Assembly: GCA_910592005.1 (NCBI GenBank)
Contig: CAJVPP010000228.1
Span: forward strand, 1-39,304
Direction of reading: 5' to 3'
Length of the DNA stretch: 39,304 bases
DNA from: Funneliformis mosseae
Taxonomy: Eukaryota > Glomeromycota > Glomeromycetes > Glomerales > Glomeraceae
Shown here: piece by piece, positions 1-9,949 of the stretch
How positions within the stretch are numbered: position 1 is the first letter of the stretch
How the letters are laid out: every line of letters begins with the position of its first letter
The notes under the pieces: generated by a model
Told to the model about the DNA's origin: nothing
Databases searched by the model: none
The model's input: the letters and a program-made list of their open reading frames with translations, nothing else
Made by a program: the position numbers and the translations under genes

Positions 1-210
1 GATTTGAACTTAACTCAACTCAAATAAATTCAAGTCAAAATTGAGTCAAGTTAAACTTGAGTTGAGTCAAATTGAGTTGAGTTTAAAATTTATATAACTC
101 GAATCAAGTCGAGTTGAAAGATTTTATAAAATAAATTTGACTCAACTCAACTCGAAAAAAATGAGTTGAATAGAGTTAATCTTTAAATTTGACTCGACTA
201 ACTCATTCAG
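1..210. repeat. Subterminal-repeat-like block of TTGAGTT/AACTCAA motifs
   Basis: The first ~200 bases are packed with short motifs on both strands: AACTCAACTCAA, TTGAGTTGAGT, GTCGAGTTG and GACTCAACTCAACTCG. Because both orientations occur, the block can fold on itself. Such clusters are common just inside the ends of hAT-like DNA transposons, but no terminal inverted repeat or target duplication can be fixed because the window starts inside it. No coding capacity is seen. Confidence 0.45.
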
Positions 211-1856
211 AACTCTAAGTACATATAGTATTCTCTTTCTGAGAGCCTTATATAAACTGGCTGTAATATGATTTTTATCTTACACTATTTCTGGCCTTTT
301 TACAGTTCCTAGATCCTTTACTCCTTCTATTCTATATAGTTTTATTGATAAATTTATTTTACTATTACATAATTTATAGCTTTTTAACTTTTCTCTTTTC
401 TTTACTCATTCAATTAATTTAAAATTTTATACTAATGGTTTTCTCAAAGATGTTAGTTTACCTTTAATTAGAATAGAATTAACATAGTTATAAACTCACC
501 AAAGTTCATCAATTGTTTTCTTTTTTTCTGCTTTTGCTTTAGTTTTTCTTTTCTTATTTTTTACCTGAATTTGTAGCAAATTTTCAGTTTTTTTAATCGC
601 CTTTCCTAATTATAATATTTTTATTTTTACTAATTCTGCAGTTATTATTTCACAATTTAATTAATTTAAATTTCTCTTACTATAGCTCCTTCTATTAGAC
701 CTGCTCTCAAGATTAATAACTTTATGTATTGGTCTTGTCTTTTCGAATTGATTAATATATACAAGCTTAATGTTAAACTTATTAAAGTCAAAACTCACTC
801 AAATAATATTTAATAACAAAGTTGACTCTTTAACAAAATCATGCTTTGATATAATAGCCCTTTAATTTAATATTCATAATGCTTTTAGATGTTATTTTAC
901 ATACCAAAACTCAATTATCATCATTCTTATTTGTCAGTTCATTAAAATATCTTCTATAAATTTTCAATTTCTAACTTACTTAAATTAAATATTCTATTCA
1001 GACTAATGATGAGGGACGAAACCCCTTAATAACAGTCGAAACTTAGACGAAACTATATTAAAATCATAATAAGGGATACGACGAAACCCTTTCGATACGA
1101 CGAAAGCCGAAACTGTCGAAATTATATTAAAAACATAGAAAAGGGTATGACGAAATTATTTTGAGGAGGTTTCAGCAGGCATCTATAATTCAGACAATCA
1201 AAGATTTATCACACAAATAGGTTTGCAACATTATTTGTTTTTTATAATAATACTGCATTATAAACTATGATCTATACTATCTCCTTCTTTAAAAAAATAA
1301 AATATCAACAGTTTTTAGAAATAATGTCTACTTTTAAAGTCTCAAAATTAATACCTATTGCTTTACCTGTCTTTACTTTTATATCTTCAATATGATACAG
1401 CTGATGAAGTTTTTTACTATATATGAATATGTCTAGTATTCAACTATCAAATGAAATCTATTATCAATCAATTAAAAAAACATCTCAAGATCATTACTAA
1501 TGTATAAGATTGTGAAATTGAATGGTTAACTGTTAGATGTTGTGCACATATAACTCCTTTTTATTCTTTACTTTTATCAAAGAATCATTCTTGCTTCTTT
1601 ATATAACTTCATTCACAGTAAACTTCTGTTCTATTTCTTAACTTCTGCTACTTGTTCTTCTTTTATGTATTTTGTTATTGAAGTAATTCATTTAGTTTGA
1701 AAAGATTACTACTCAATTGTTTACAAATTTGAAAAATCTTCTAATATTGATTTTTAATCTAAATAGATAATTTTCTTTCTTTAGGTTATACTCTTATGTC
1801 TAACCAATCTTTTTTAAATAACATTAATTCAATTATTTTTATGAAATAATTAGGAT
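211..1856. other. AT-rich intergenic/decayed DNA, no gene recognised
   Basis: Stop-dense in all frames and almost free of CG dinucleotides, apart from the CG-bearing island at 1009-1160 listed separately. There are no long ORFs, no tRNA-like cloverleaf and no recognisable protein fragments. It reads as old repeat DNA. Confidence 0.5.
1009..1160. repeat. CG-containing island with duplicated CGAAA-rich unit
   Basis: Within DNA that otherwise lacks CG, this 150-bp stretch carries about ten CGAAA/ACGA motifs. Two similar units of about 42 bp can be aligned (about 1044-1087 and 1117-1158). Each begins CGAAA[C/T]TATATTAAAA and ends near GACGAAA. It looks like a short, relatively young repeat inserted in older sequence; the class is unknown. 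Confidence 0.5.
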
Positions 1857-1989
1857 TAAAGATAGTGTTGCAATATTATGACATTTATTTATCACCTGTT
1901 GCAACTTAAATTTTAATAATGTTGCAATTCGTTGCAATATTATGATACTTATTTATCACCTGTTACAATTAATGTAGGTGCCATCTTTA
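1857..1989. mobile_element. hAT-type MITE, copy 1 (133 bp, TSD ATTAGGAT)
   Basis: A short non-coding element with terminal inverted repeats TAAAGATAG / CCATCTTTA. It is flanked by the perfect 8-bp direct repeat ATTAGGAT at 1849-1856 and 1990-1997. An 8-bp target duplication and a terminus starting TAAAG fit the hAT superfamily (usual terminal pattern YARNG). The interior holds two diverged direct units, each with GTTGCAA and a CTTATTTATCACC-like core. A second copy with its own 8-bp duplication lies at 31650-31802, which confirms the boundaries independently. It has no coding capacity and must have been moved in trans by an autonomous hAT transposase. Confidence 0.85.
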
Positions 1990-1997
1990 ATTAGGAT

Positions 1998-3800
1998 CCT
2001 ATTAGTTAAATTTTTAGTGTAATAGTAATCACGTCCTCATAAATTTTGTTTACCAAAAAGTGATATTCTTAACTTAAGTTAAGTTTGATTTTAGGAAGTG
2101 TATGGTCAGTCTTCTTTTATTAATTATAGATTAGTTTTGATTTTTGTAATTTTTTCTTGATTTTGTAATTTGTTTAATTTTCTTTTTTCAACTTATATTA
2201 ATCATAATAAAGATTTGCGAAACTACCTACTTTAAAAAAAATCCATATAAATACAGATTATCTTAATTTCCTAATACCTAAATAATGATTTAATAAAAGG
2301 AATTATGCATAATTTAATGTTAAAAAAGAATAATAAGTTTACTCTAATTTTTAGTAAATTTATTAAATTATAAATAATAAAATTTGGATATTATAATATA
2401 AATAGAAAACATCTTTTAATAAAATACTTATATCATGGTTGTAATATTGAAAACCTTTTTGATATGTTAAAGTCAATATCAGGAACTAATCTATTGTAAC
2501 ATAAAATAAAAACTTATTAAAAATTGAAAATAAAGAAAAACTTGTCTGATAAAAAAAAATAAAAGATATTAATAATTTAATGAAAATTATAATAATAAAA
2601 AATTAATCAAATAAAGAGACTAATAATGAAAACTAAGAAAAAAAAATAATGACAATTGAGAAAGTTAGGGAATGAAAAAAGAAAAATATATAAAAGATAA
2701 AAAATTACAAGAATAAAGAAATAAAAGATTACTGAAAATATAGATTTTACTGATAATAATAAAATAATTGAACAGATGATCTAACAATAATGATAAACAG
2801 AAAATGAAAAAAGAAGAAAATAATAAAGATAATATAAAAATAAATTGAAAATAATAAATAAATCACATGAAGAATAACTAGAAGTTAAAGATAATGAAAA
2901 GTATAATTAAAGAAATATATTACTAATATAGAAATTAAAGATTTAAATATATTATAACATTATGATAAAACTTTGAAGATAAATTAGAAAATAAAGAATA
3001 TAAGAAGTTGATGATGCTGAAATAATAAAAATGAAAATTAAACAAAATTAAAAAAATATTAGATTGAAGATTTAGATGATTTGAAATAAAACTAAATAAT
3101 AGAAAATTAGATTTTTAGACAAATAAAATTAATTTATAAACAAATTTTCTTGAAGACAAGTGGCAGAAATAATTTATATAGGTACAGCTCTTATTAAAAC
3201 TATTAAATTCATAAAATGTTATATATTTGTAATTATAGATTTTGACGATTATAAAATTTATCAGGTTAAACTATTATTTATAAAAAATAAAATATTCAAT
3301 TAATAGAGCATAATCTTTAATCAAATAATATATCTTAAAATATTTTCTTTATATACTAATTCCTTTAACTTAAGATATATCATATTTTTATTTTACTAGT
3401 AATAATTTTGATTGGCTAATAATTAAAAAAATATTATATAATATTTCTTAATTAGCTGAACAAATATATTAAAATATTCTTTTATTTAATCAAAAATAGC
3501 ATAAAATATATAATAAAGTCATAAATAGTTAAAAATAATTTGATAAAACTAAGTAGCAAAAATTTAAGTAATAAAATCAGCAAAGTTAGATTGTAAAATT
3601 GACTTATAAAGCTAAATAACAAAGCTAACAAAGCTAAATAATAAATTATGTAATAAAATTTGATAAGTTTAAGTAAGTGGTAAAGCTAGCAAAGTTAATT
3701 ATAAAATCAAAGATAAAAATAGTTAATATAAATATTCTATTTAAAGAGAAATAGTCAAAATATTCATTTGATAATTTCATATTCTGCAGTTTTTTACAAT
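1998..3800. other. AT-rich decayed DNA with purine-rich + strand
   Basis: No gene is recognised. From about 2500 to 3120 the + strand is strikingly purine-rich (A and G with few C). This may be the footprint of a lysine/glutamate/asparagine-rich reading frame now full of stops, or simply a low-complexity tract. From 3120 to 3800 it is featureless AT-rich DNA. Confidence 0.4.
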
Positions 3801-4070
3801 ATAATTTTTATTATTTAATAATAATTTTAATTATTTCTAATGAATAATTTTTTTATTGCTTATTTAGAATGATAATTTAATCATTCTAAATAAATAATTT
3901 TCTTCTTATTCATTTAGAATAATAATTTAATTATTTTAATTGAATGATTTTCTTATTATTTATTTAAAATAACAATTTAATCATTTTAAATAAATTATTT
4001 TCTTATTGTTTCTTTGAAATAATATTATTATCATTCTAATTAAAGAATTTTCTTATTATTTATTTAAAAT
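3801..4070. repeat. 50-bp tandem array, about 5.4 units
   Basis: Units begin at 3801, 3851, 3901, 3951, 4001 and 4051 (the last partial) with an exact 50-nt period and diverged sequence. The common core is TTATTTAGAATRATAATTTA followed by ATCATTYTAA and ending ATTTTCTTATTATT. Most units contain an inverted pair (AGAATGAT / ATCATTCT) around AATTTA, so each unit can form a small hairpin. It is an AT-only minisatellite with no coding potential. Confidence 0.85.
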
Positions 4071-5386
4071 GAATCATCTAAAATTTTAGATTAATTTGAA
4101 ATTTTTAGTTAAGTTCAAACTTTTTTAATTCAGATTAGATTTATAATCTAAAAAAATCTGAATTGAATAGAAAGTTTCAGATTAATTTTTTTGTAATTTA
4201 AAATTAAACTGAAGTTGATTTGAATTAAAAATTTTTAGATTAATTCAATCTATTTAGAATTTTTTATTAGTTAATAATTTAATAAGTATTATTTAAGAAA
4301 TTATTTTCAAAAAAATCAAAATCTTTTTTTTTTTTATTAATGCAGTTCTGATAGAATTTGATAACTATTTTGGATCTGCTATTTCAATTATAAAAAGTAA
4401 AATTAGTTTAATTACACTCATTATAAAGAAAAAAAGAACTTTATTTATGATTGCAATTTTTCTATTTATATTACATGAGTTATTATAATATATAAATATT
4501 AGAGATTAACATTACAAAAGTTGTGATAAATCTTAAAAAAAAAAGTTTGCTATTAGTTTATCATTATGACAATTTTTTAAATTTGTACTCTTAAAATATT
4601 TTTAATTAATTTTTACTTTAAAGACTTTAGTATATCAAAATTTATAAAAGATTATAAGAGAAAAACTGAAAAGAGATGATTAATTTCTATGATTTCATAA
4701 AATTTAATCTTATTTTTTTAAAATAAAAAAATATATATATGTGATATATATTTGATATATTTAGATTTATAAGTTTAGTATTATATATAATATAAGATTC
4801 TTTGTTATTCTTTTAATATTATTATTCTTATATAATCAATATTATATTTATCAATTTATATTACTAACCAAATTAAATACTTTTAAATTTCTAATAGTTT
4901 TTATTTCTAGTAAAATATATTGAACATAATTAAAAAACTAAAATAAATTTTAAAAGAAGCAAAGGTGACTTAAGCAAATAATTTTATTAGGATAATAAAG
5001 AAAAGAATATATATAAAATAAAATAGAAAAATTATAATACATTTAAAGAATAAAATAATAATAGTATAATATAAGATAAATTAAAGAAAAAAATAAAAAA
5101 ATAAAAAAAAAGCACTTAGATACAAGAAAAAATAAATCAATATGGATAAGTCATAGCCTCAAGAATAGTTAAATAATATATCAGTTCTCAAATAAAATTA
5201 GTAAAATTTAAAGAAAACTAGAACTAAGATAATGAAAATTAAATTTAATACTTTCTATTTAAATAAATTATCTAAGGCTTATCATGATATCTAAACCTGT
5301 ATATAAAAAAAAGAAAGTATAAAAGCATTACAAAAAATTTTCATTAATGAATACAGTTTATTTAGAAATATTAAGATTTATAATCA
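4071..5386. other. AT-rich decayed DNA with a hairpin near 4125-4165
   Basis: Stop-dense AT-rich sequence. An inverted repeat around AATTCAGATT ... AATCTGAATT lies at about 4124-4164, and related TTCAGATT/AATCTGAA words recur to about 4260. This suggests subterminal repeats of a further decayed element. No protein fragment is recognisable. Confidence 0.4.
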
Positions 5387-5718
5387 GACCAGTCTGATTT
5401 TAGTTTAATTATAGAATCAGTTTCAGTTTAATTTGAGAACTAAATTTAAACTGAAACTGAATTGAGTTAAACTGATTTTTAGATCAGTTTAAATGATCAA
5501 TCTATGTAAATGCTGTGTAGGTAATTTATAAAATGTGTTAATCATTTTAATTAGAATAATTTTCATTTTATATTATTATTTATATTGCATAATATTTAGC
5601 AGCGTAATTTTAATGAAAATAATGATGATTTCTCAGATATTTTTTCAACTTCTTTAATAATTGAAAAAGATTTTAATATAATAACTTATAAGTCAAATGT
5701 ATAAGAATTTTTAAAGTT

Positions 5719-5840
5719 TAAGATGAAGAAACTGGACTAACAACAAGTTATAAATGTATATTATGTGCTAAAATTTATTTACCTGGCAATCTAACAACTA
5801 CTCTTCAATCATATTTAACTAAAAAACATTCTTTTTATTA
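5719..5840 (+). pseudogene. BED zinc-finger remnant of the hAT transposase
   Basis: The frame starting at 5752 reads K-C-I-L-C-A-K, giving two cysteines at 5755 and 5764. It continues to a QSYLTKKH segment with Tyr (TAT, 5812) where the BED consensus needs the first histidine and an intact His at 5827. The CAT-to-TAT change is a C-to-T transition. BED fingers bind DNA at the N-terminus of many hAT transposases. The fragment lacks a start codon and a continuous frame. Confidence 0.6.
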
Positions 5841-6189
5841 TAAAAAAAACCAAAAATCATCAAATTAATTTAAATAAAATGCATTTTAAATCTTATTCTT
5901 TATCACAATTCAACTCTATTATAAATTTATTAATTGATTTTATTGCAACTGATTTATAACTTTTTTTATTATTAAAATATTAAATTTAAATTGTTTGTTA
6001 ATAAGTTAAATTCTCAATTTATTTTACTATATAGACAAACTTTAAAAGAAAAATTTGTAAAAAATTATGATATAAAAAGAAATGATTAATAGATGAAATT
6101 TCACAAATTAATTTAAAAATATTTTACAATAAACATATGAATATCAGATTCAAAAGATTATTATCTTGGAATAATAATTTATTATATTA

Positions 6190-6720
6190 ATAATACTTAG
6201 AAATTAAAGAATCTTTTACTTGATATAATTTATATAAATAGTTCTCATAGAGCTAAATTAATTACAAACAAACTTTTACAATTTTTTGAAGAATTTAATA
6301 TTAGTCAGAATATTCTTGCTATGACAATAGATAATGAAAGCAATATGATAGCATATGGTAATCAATTAGCAGCTGAATTAGATCAAAAATTTAATAATAT
6401 GTCTTTTATTTATTTTTGATGTGCTGCTTACATTATCAACTTGGCATTAAAAGTTAAAATGAAATATATAGGAGATAAAATCAAAAAACTTTGTCAATTT
6501 ATTGTTAAATTAAAAAATTAACCACTATTATTGGATAAATTATTAGAAATTTGTATTATTAGAAAGATTAAATTTCTAAACCAATTTTAGATATAGATAC
6601 TTATTGGATTTTACATATTTGATGATTACTAGACAAATTTAATGCAGAATATTTCTGTAATAACAAACCCTGAAGATCTTGATAATTTTTTCTAACAATT
6701 TCTGAATGGAATTATATTAA
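6190..6720 (+). pseudogene. hAT transposase catalytic-core remnant
   Basis: A discontinuous frame reads DIIYINSSHRAKLITNKLL, then ILAMTIDNESNM, then a TGA at 6417 directly before CAAYIINLALK. In hAT transposases this place normally has a tryptophan or arginine followed by C-A-A/S-H-x-L/I-N-L, so both the TGA and the His-to-Tyr change look like transition damage. Several more stops follow. It is not translatable. Confidence 0.6.
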
Positions 6721-7076
6721 GGTATTTATTATTATTATTTTATTATTATAATTAATTAATTTATTAATTAATTATTTTATACTTATTATTATTTTTAGGA
6801 ATTATCATTAATTTCACAACTTATGTATGAAGCAACACATTTATTATCATCATAATTAAATCCTACACAAGGTGATATACGATTGGTTTTTGTTGGAATG
6901 TTTAAAAAATTGAATCAATATCAAAGAAGAGGACATCACACACAAAAAGAATAATAATGACTTAGCTGGAATTATTATTAATTTATAGTACAAATTCTCC
7001 CTTAAATAATCAAACAAATTCAAAAAAAAAGTAATCATCTCGGGATTACTTTCTTAATTTGCTTAATCAAAATTAA

Positions 7077-7305
7077 TGACATATGATGAATTAGATAGAT
7101 ATCTAAATTCTCCGGTAGATAGTGGTGCCAATCCTTTAATTTGGTGGAAAATTCATGAAAAAGATTATCCGATATGGCTAAGGATTATTTATCGATCCAA
7201 GCGACATCGGTTCCATCAGAAAGGGCCTTTTCAATTTCAGGCTTAATTATCTCAAAAGTTAGGAACAGGTTAAATCCTGAAACAGCAAGGGCATTATTTG
7301 TATGA
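7077..7305 (+). pseudogene. hAT C-terminal dimerisation-domain remnant
   Basis: One frame gives YDELDRYLNSPVDSGANPL then IWWK (about 7080-7155). A second frame from 7174 gives MAKDYLSIQATSVPSERAFS and then KVRNRLNPETARALF, ending at a TGA at 7303. These are the signature blocks of the hAT family dimerisation domain. The frame change between YP and MAKDY shows an indel. Unlike the upstream remnant, this segment still has many CG dinucleotides and is much better preserved. Confidence 0.8.
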
Positions 7306-7623
7306 AGTATTGGATTTCGGAAAAAGGATAGTAGAAAATTTATAAAAATTGTGGAAGCATAATTAAGACGAAATTATTTCAGGTCAAAAGCTTGATGGGA
7401 ATAATGTTTCGGTAATAATAGATCGCAAAAAAAATTTTTTTGTATAATTCGACTTTTTTTTTGGTTTATTTGTATTAGGGAATGTTGAGTATCGCACAAT
7501 TTTTTTATAGTTTCGTCAAAGATTTTACAATAGACTATATATAAACTCCAAATCGGTCTACAAACCGATCCAGTTCGATTTTACCCTCAAACCGATAAAA
7601 ATCAGACCGAAACCGAACTGGTC

Positions 7624-8293
7624 GAACCAATCGAAATTTGCTACACAAATTTCCTTTTTGAAATGCATATAAAATCACGTGATACGTATTTGTCGCTTAG
7701 TGACAAAATATATCACATGATTCACTGGTCAATCAATAATATAATTGGTTAATTTGACATCGAAGTGGAAATATTTTCGAAGTCTTCGTTCTAAGTTCAT
7801 TCCACAATTGTTCGATAGGAAAAAAAAAATATGGAAATATATCCAATCTCGAGTAAAAATCAAAAAAATCTAGTGACAATTTTTTTTGAAACCTTTCGGT
7901 GAAATGACATAACTGCTATGACGAAACTCAGGGTAAATCATTATTCGATAAATGTGACGCGTAATGAATTTACGTGATCTTTGCATTTGGAATTTCCCTC
8001 AACTTAATTTCATAATCAAATGAACTAAAATTTGGTAATTTCTAAATTCATTATTCCCTTTGTTGATTAATTATGATATGAATCGTGTGAAGAAATCAAT
8101 ATTTTTTGATAAACATTACAACCGGTGTGAAGAAAACAATATTTTTGATAAATATTACAACCGATTTCCTTTCAGAACGATCGATCGACCGATTTACCTG
8201 TAACAAATCAAGTTTACTACAAATACTAAGAAATTTGATATAAAAATCCTCCAAAAAATCATTTGTTCTAGTAATCACAATTTCCTGATCAAA
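7624..8293. promoter_or_regulatory. Upstream region of the RNF213-like gene
   Basis: About 670 bp between the hAT right end and the first ATG. It has normal CG content, in contrast to the DNA on its left. It contains the palindrome ATCACGTGAT (7674-7683, an E-box-type CACGTG core) and a two-copy 40-bp tandem duplication (8085-8163). No convincing TATA box is seen close to the ATG. The regulatory role is inferred from position only. Confidence 0.35.
8085..8163. repeat. Two-copy 40-bp tandem duplication upstream of the giant gene
   Basis: The unit starting GTGTGAAGAAATCAATATTT at 8085 is repeated from 8125 as GTGTGAAGAAAACAATATTT; both end in ATTACAACCG. The copies differ by a few bases. The duplication ends about 130 bp before the start codon, so it lies in the 5' UTR or core promoter. 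Confidence 0.8.
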
Positions 8294-9949
8294 ATGGATA
8301 AAAACGAAGATTTTACCGCGCTACCAAAACCGAAGTCTGATTTAAACACTGATAGAAAGAATTTTATTAACACCAAAGCTGCAACCTCGTCAAATATGAA
8401 TGGTAACGATTCTCCTGTGGACCCAAGCCCTCCATTTCGGAATGAAGGCAAAAAAAGAAAAAATATATTTATTCCAATCTCATTTGATAGTAACATTATT
8501 TCGGTGATGAATGACCGTTCAACTAGCAACCTTGAGGAACCTACTGTTCAGAATAAGGGAAAAAGCAAAATCATTACCAAAGAGCAAGACCATAACGCTC
8601 ATGATTCAAATAAACGCGTCACCAACAAGGAATCTATTAAAGAACGTTACCTTATTGAAACGGAAACTGTTCCGATTCAAACTGAGTCAAAATTTAAAAA
8701 TGAACTAGAAGGAGAACAACAATGTTTTAATAAAGTGAAATTAGCAAATGGTTTAGGAGAGGAAGAACAACTTATTAAAACAACAATTGTTTCGATTCAG
8801 CCTAAATCAAAAGGACTTAGGATGCGTGAACATGATCAGCCACGACAAGCTGTTAAAAAGGCGAAAATAGCAAATGATCCTGGAGGTTCAGGAAACCATC
8901 ACGGTTCTACATTACAAACCATTTCACAAAATAATAATAATCGATCTGATATTCAATATGACAGTATAGATTCATCATCTACTCAGAATAAGTCTTTACT
9001 CGTAGAGAGTTTCAAGAAGGGTTTTGCCATGATCAAAAATTTTATCATGTCCGAAGCTCCAGATGATAAAACTGTGCGAGTCATATTTCATGTGCATTTA
9101 CCTATGAATATCCGTTCTGAAAATCTTGTTATAGTTGGTAGTATAGAGGAACTTGGTAATTGGGAAGAATCTAAAGTTAGACTCATTCAATACATAAATG
9201 ATAATTCAGAGTATACATCTTATTGGTATTCAGAGCCTATTCGTATCCCAATTGAAAGGTTTCAATCAAACGCTGTTGAATATAAGTATGCGGTGTTATC
9301 TTCGGACAATTGCTTACAGTTTGAAGGGGATGGACCAAATGATAATCGTGTGTTAGAAATTACACGTCAAAAATTTGATATTTGGAAAAATAACTCAATA
9401 AATAGTATTAAACAAATAACTGATTATATGTTCTTGGATGTTATTTATGAATCCGTTACTTTAAAAAACATCAAGGAGATGATTCTTGAATATGATTTTA
9501 TCCTGAAAAAGTATCGAAAATTTACATTATCCGTAACGAATATTCAATTTATTATCAAACGTGCATCAGAAAATTCTGTTGATAAACAGCTTTTCTTATG
9601 CTTTCTTTTAGGACATTGTTCAAATACTCGCGGAAGATTAGAATTTCCAAAAAATTTTCAATCAGCTCCTTTGCTTCAAGCTTTTTTCAAGGTTCAATCA
9701 GACACATTTCCATCTGATAGTTGGCGTATTGTATTAAAAGGAATGAATCATTTGATTCATCACGATATTAAAAATGGATCCTTCGTATGGCTCAAAATCT
9801 TTACCATCGCACGAATAATTGATCCTCAATATAAGTTCGTCGAAACAATAATTTTTGGTAAATGTGATGATGACAAATATATCGAAGCTTGTTTCAAATA
9901 TATATTGAAACTTAAATTTGATGAAAATACTCATACGAAAATTATCAAG
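8294..9949 (+). CDS. RNF213-like exon 1: disordered N-terminus plus CBM20 domain
   Basis: 552 codons, ending in phase 0 at donor GTATTT (9950). The ATG at 8294 opens the frame. Residues 1-255 are charged and of low complexity, with basic clusters (KKRKN, VKKAKIA) and an internal imperfect repeat of about 37 residues (119-155 and 159-197). Residues ~262-362 form a CBM20 starch/glycogen-binding domain: VRVIFHVHLP, then LVIVGSIEELGNWEES with the typical tryptophan at 290, a second tryptophan at 311, and VEYKYAV. Vertebrate RNF213 also carries an N-terminal CBM20, which supports the family call. Beyond 365 the exon is helical with no named domain. Reading on past 9949 gives only a poly-leucine tail from the intron. 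Confidence 0.88.

Larger units (their letters stand above)
5387..7623 (+). mobile_element. Degraded hAT-superfamily DNA transposon
   Basis: Candidate terminal inverted repeats are GACCAGTCTGATTTTAGT (5387-5404) and, reverse-complemented from 7606-7623, GACCAGTTCGGTTTCGGT. They match at 13 of 18 positions and every mismatch is a transition. Between them, in shifting frames, lie a BED-type zinc finger remnant (5755-5830: CxxC, then Tyr in place of the first His, then His), a catalytic-core stretch (about 6190-6520) with the hAT cysteine-alanine block CAAYIINL, and the C-terminal dimerisation domain (about 7080-7305) with NPLIWWK, SVPSERAFS and NRLNPETARALF. Many in-frame stops and at least one frameshift make it inactive. 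A GT...AG intron-like segment lies at about 6721-6799. No target duplication could be confirmed. Confidence 0.8.

Noticed and set aside
6721..6799. A genuine intron in the hAT relic implying a functional transposase
   Set aside because: GT...TAG edges are plausible, but both neighbouring frames are full of stops, so no functional product can result.
8275..8529. 84-codon minus-strand frame across the start of the giant gene
   Set aside because: Antisense to a well-supported coding exon, with no features of its own.
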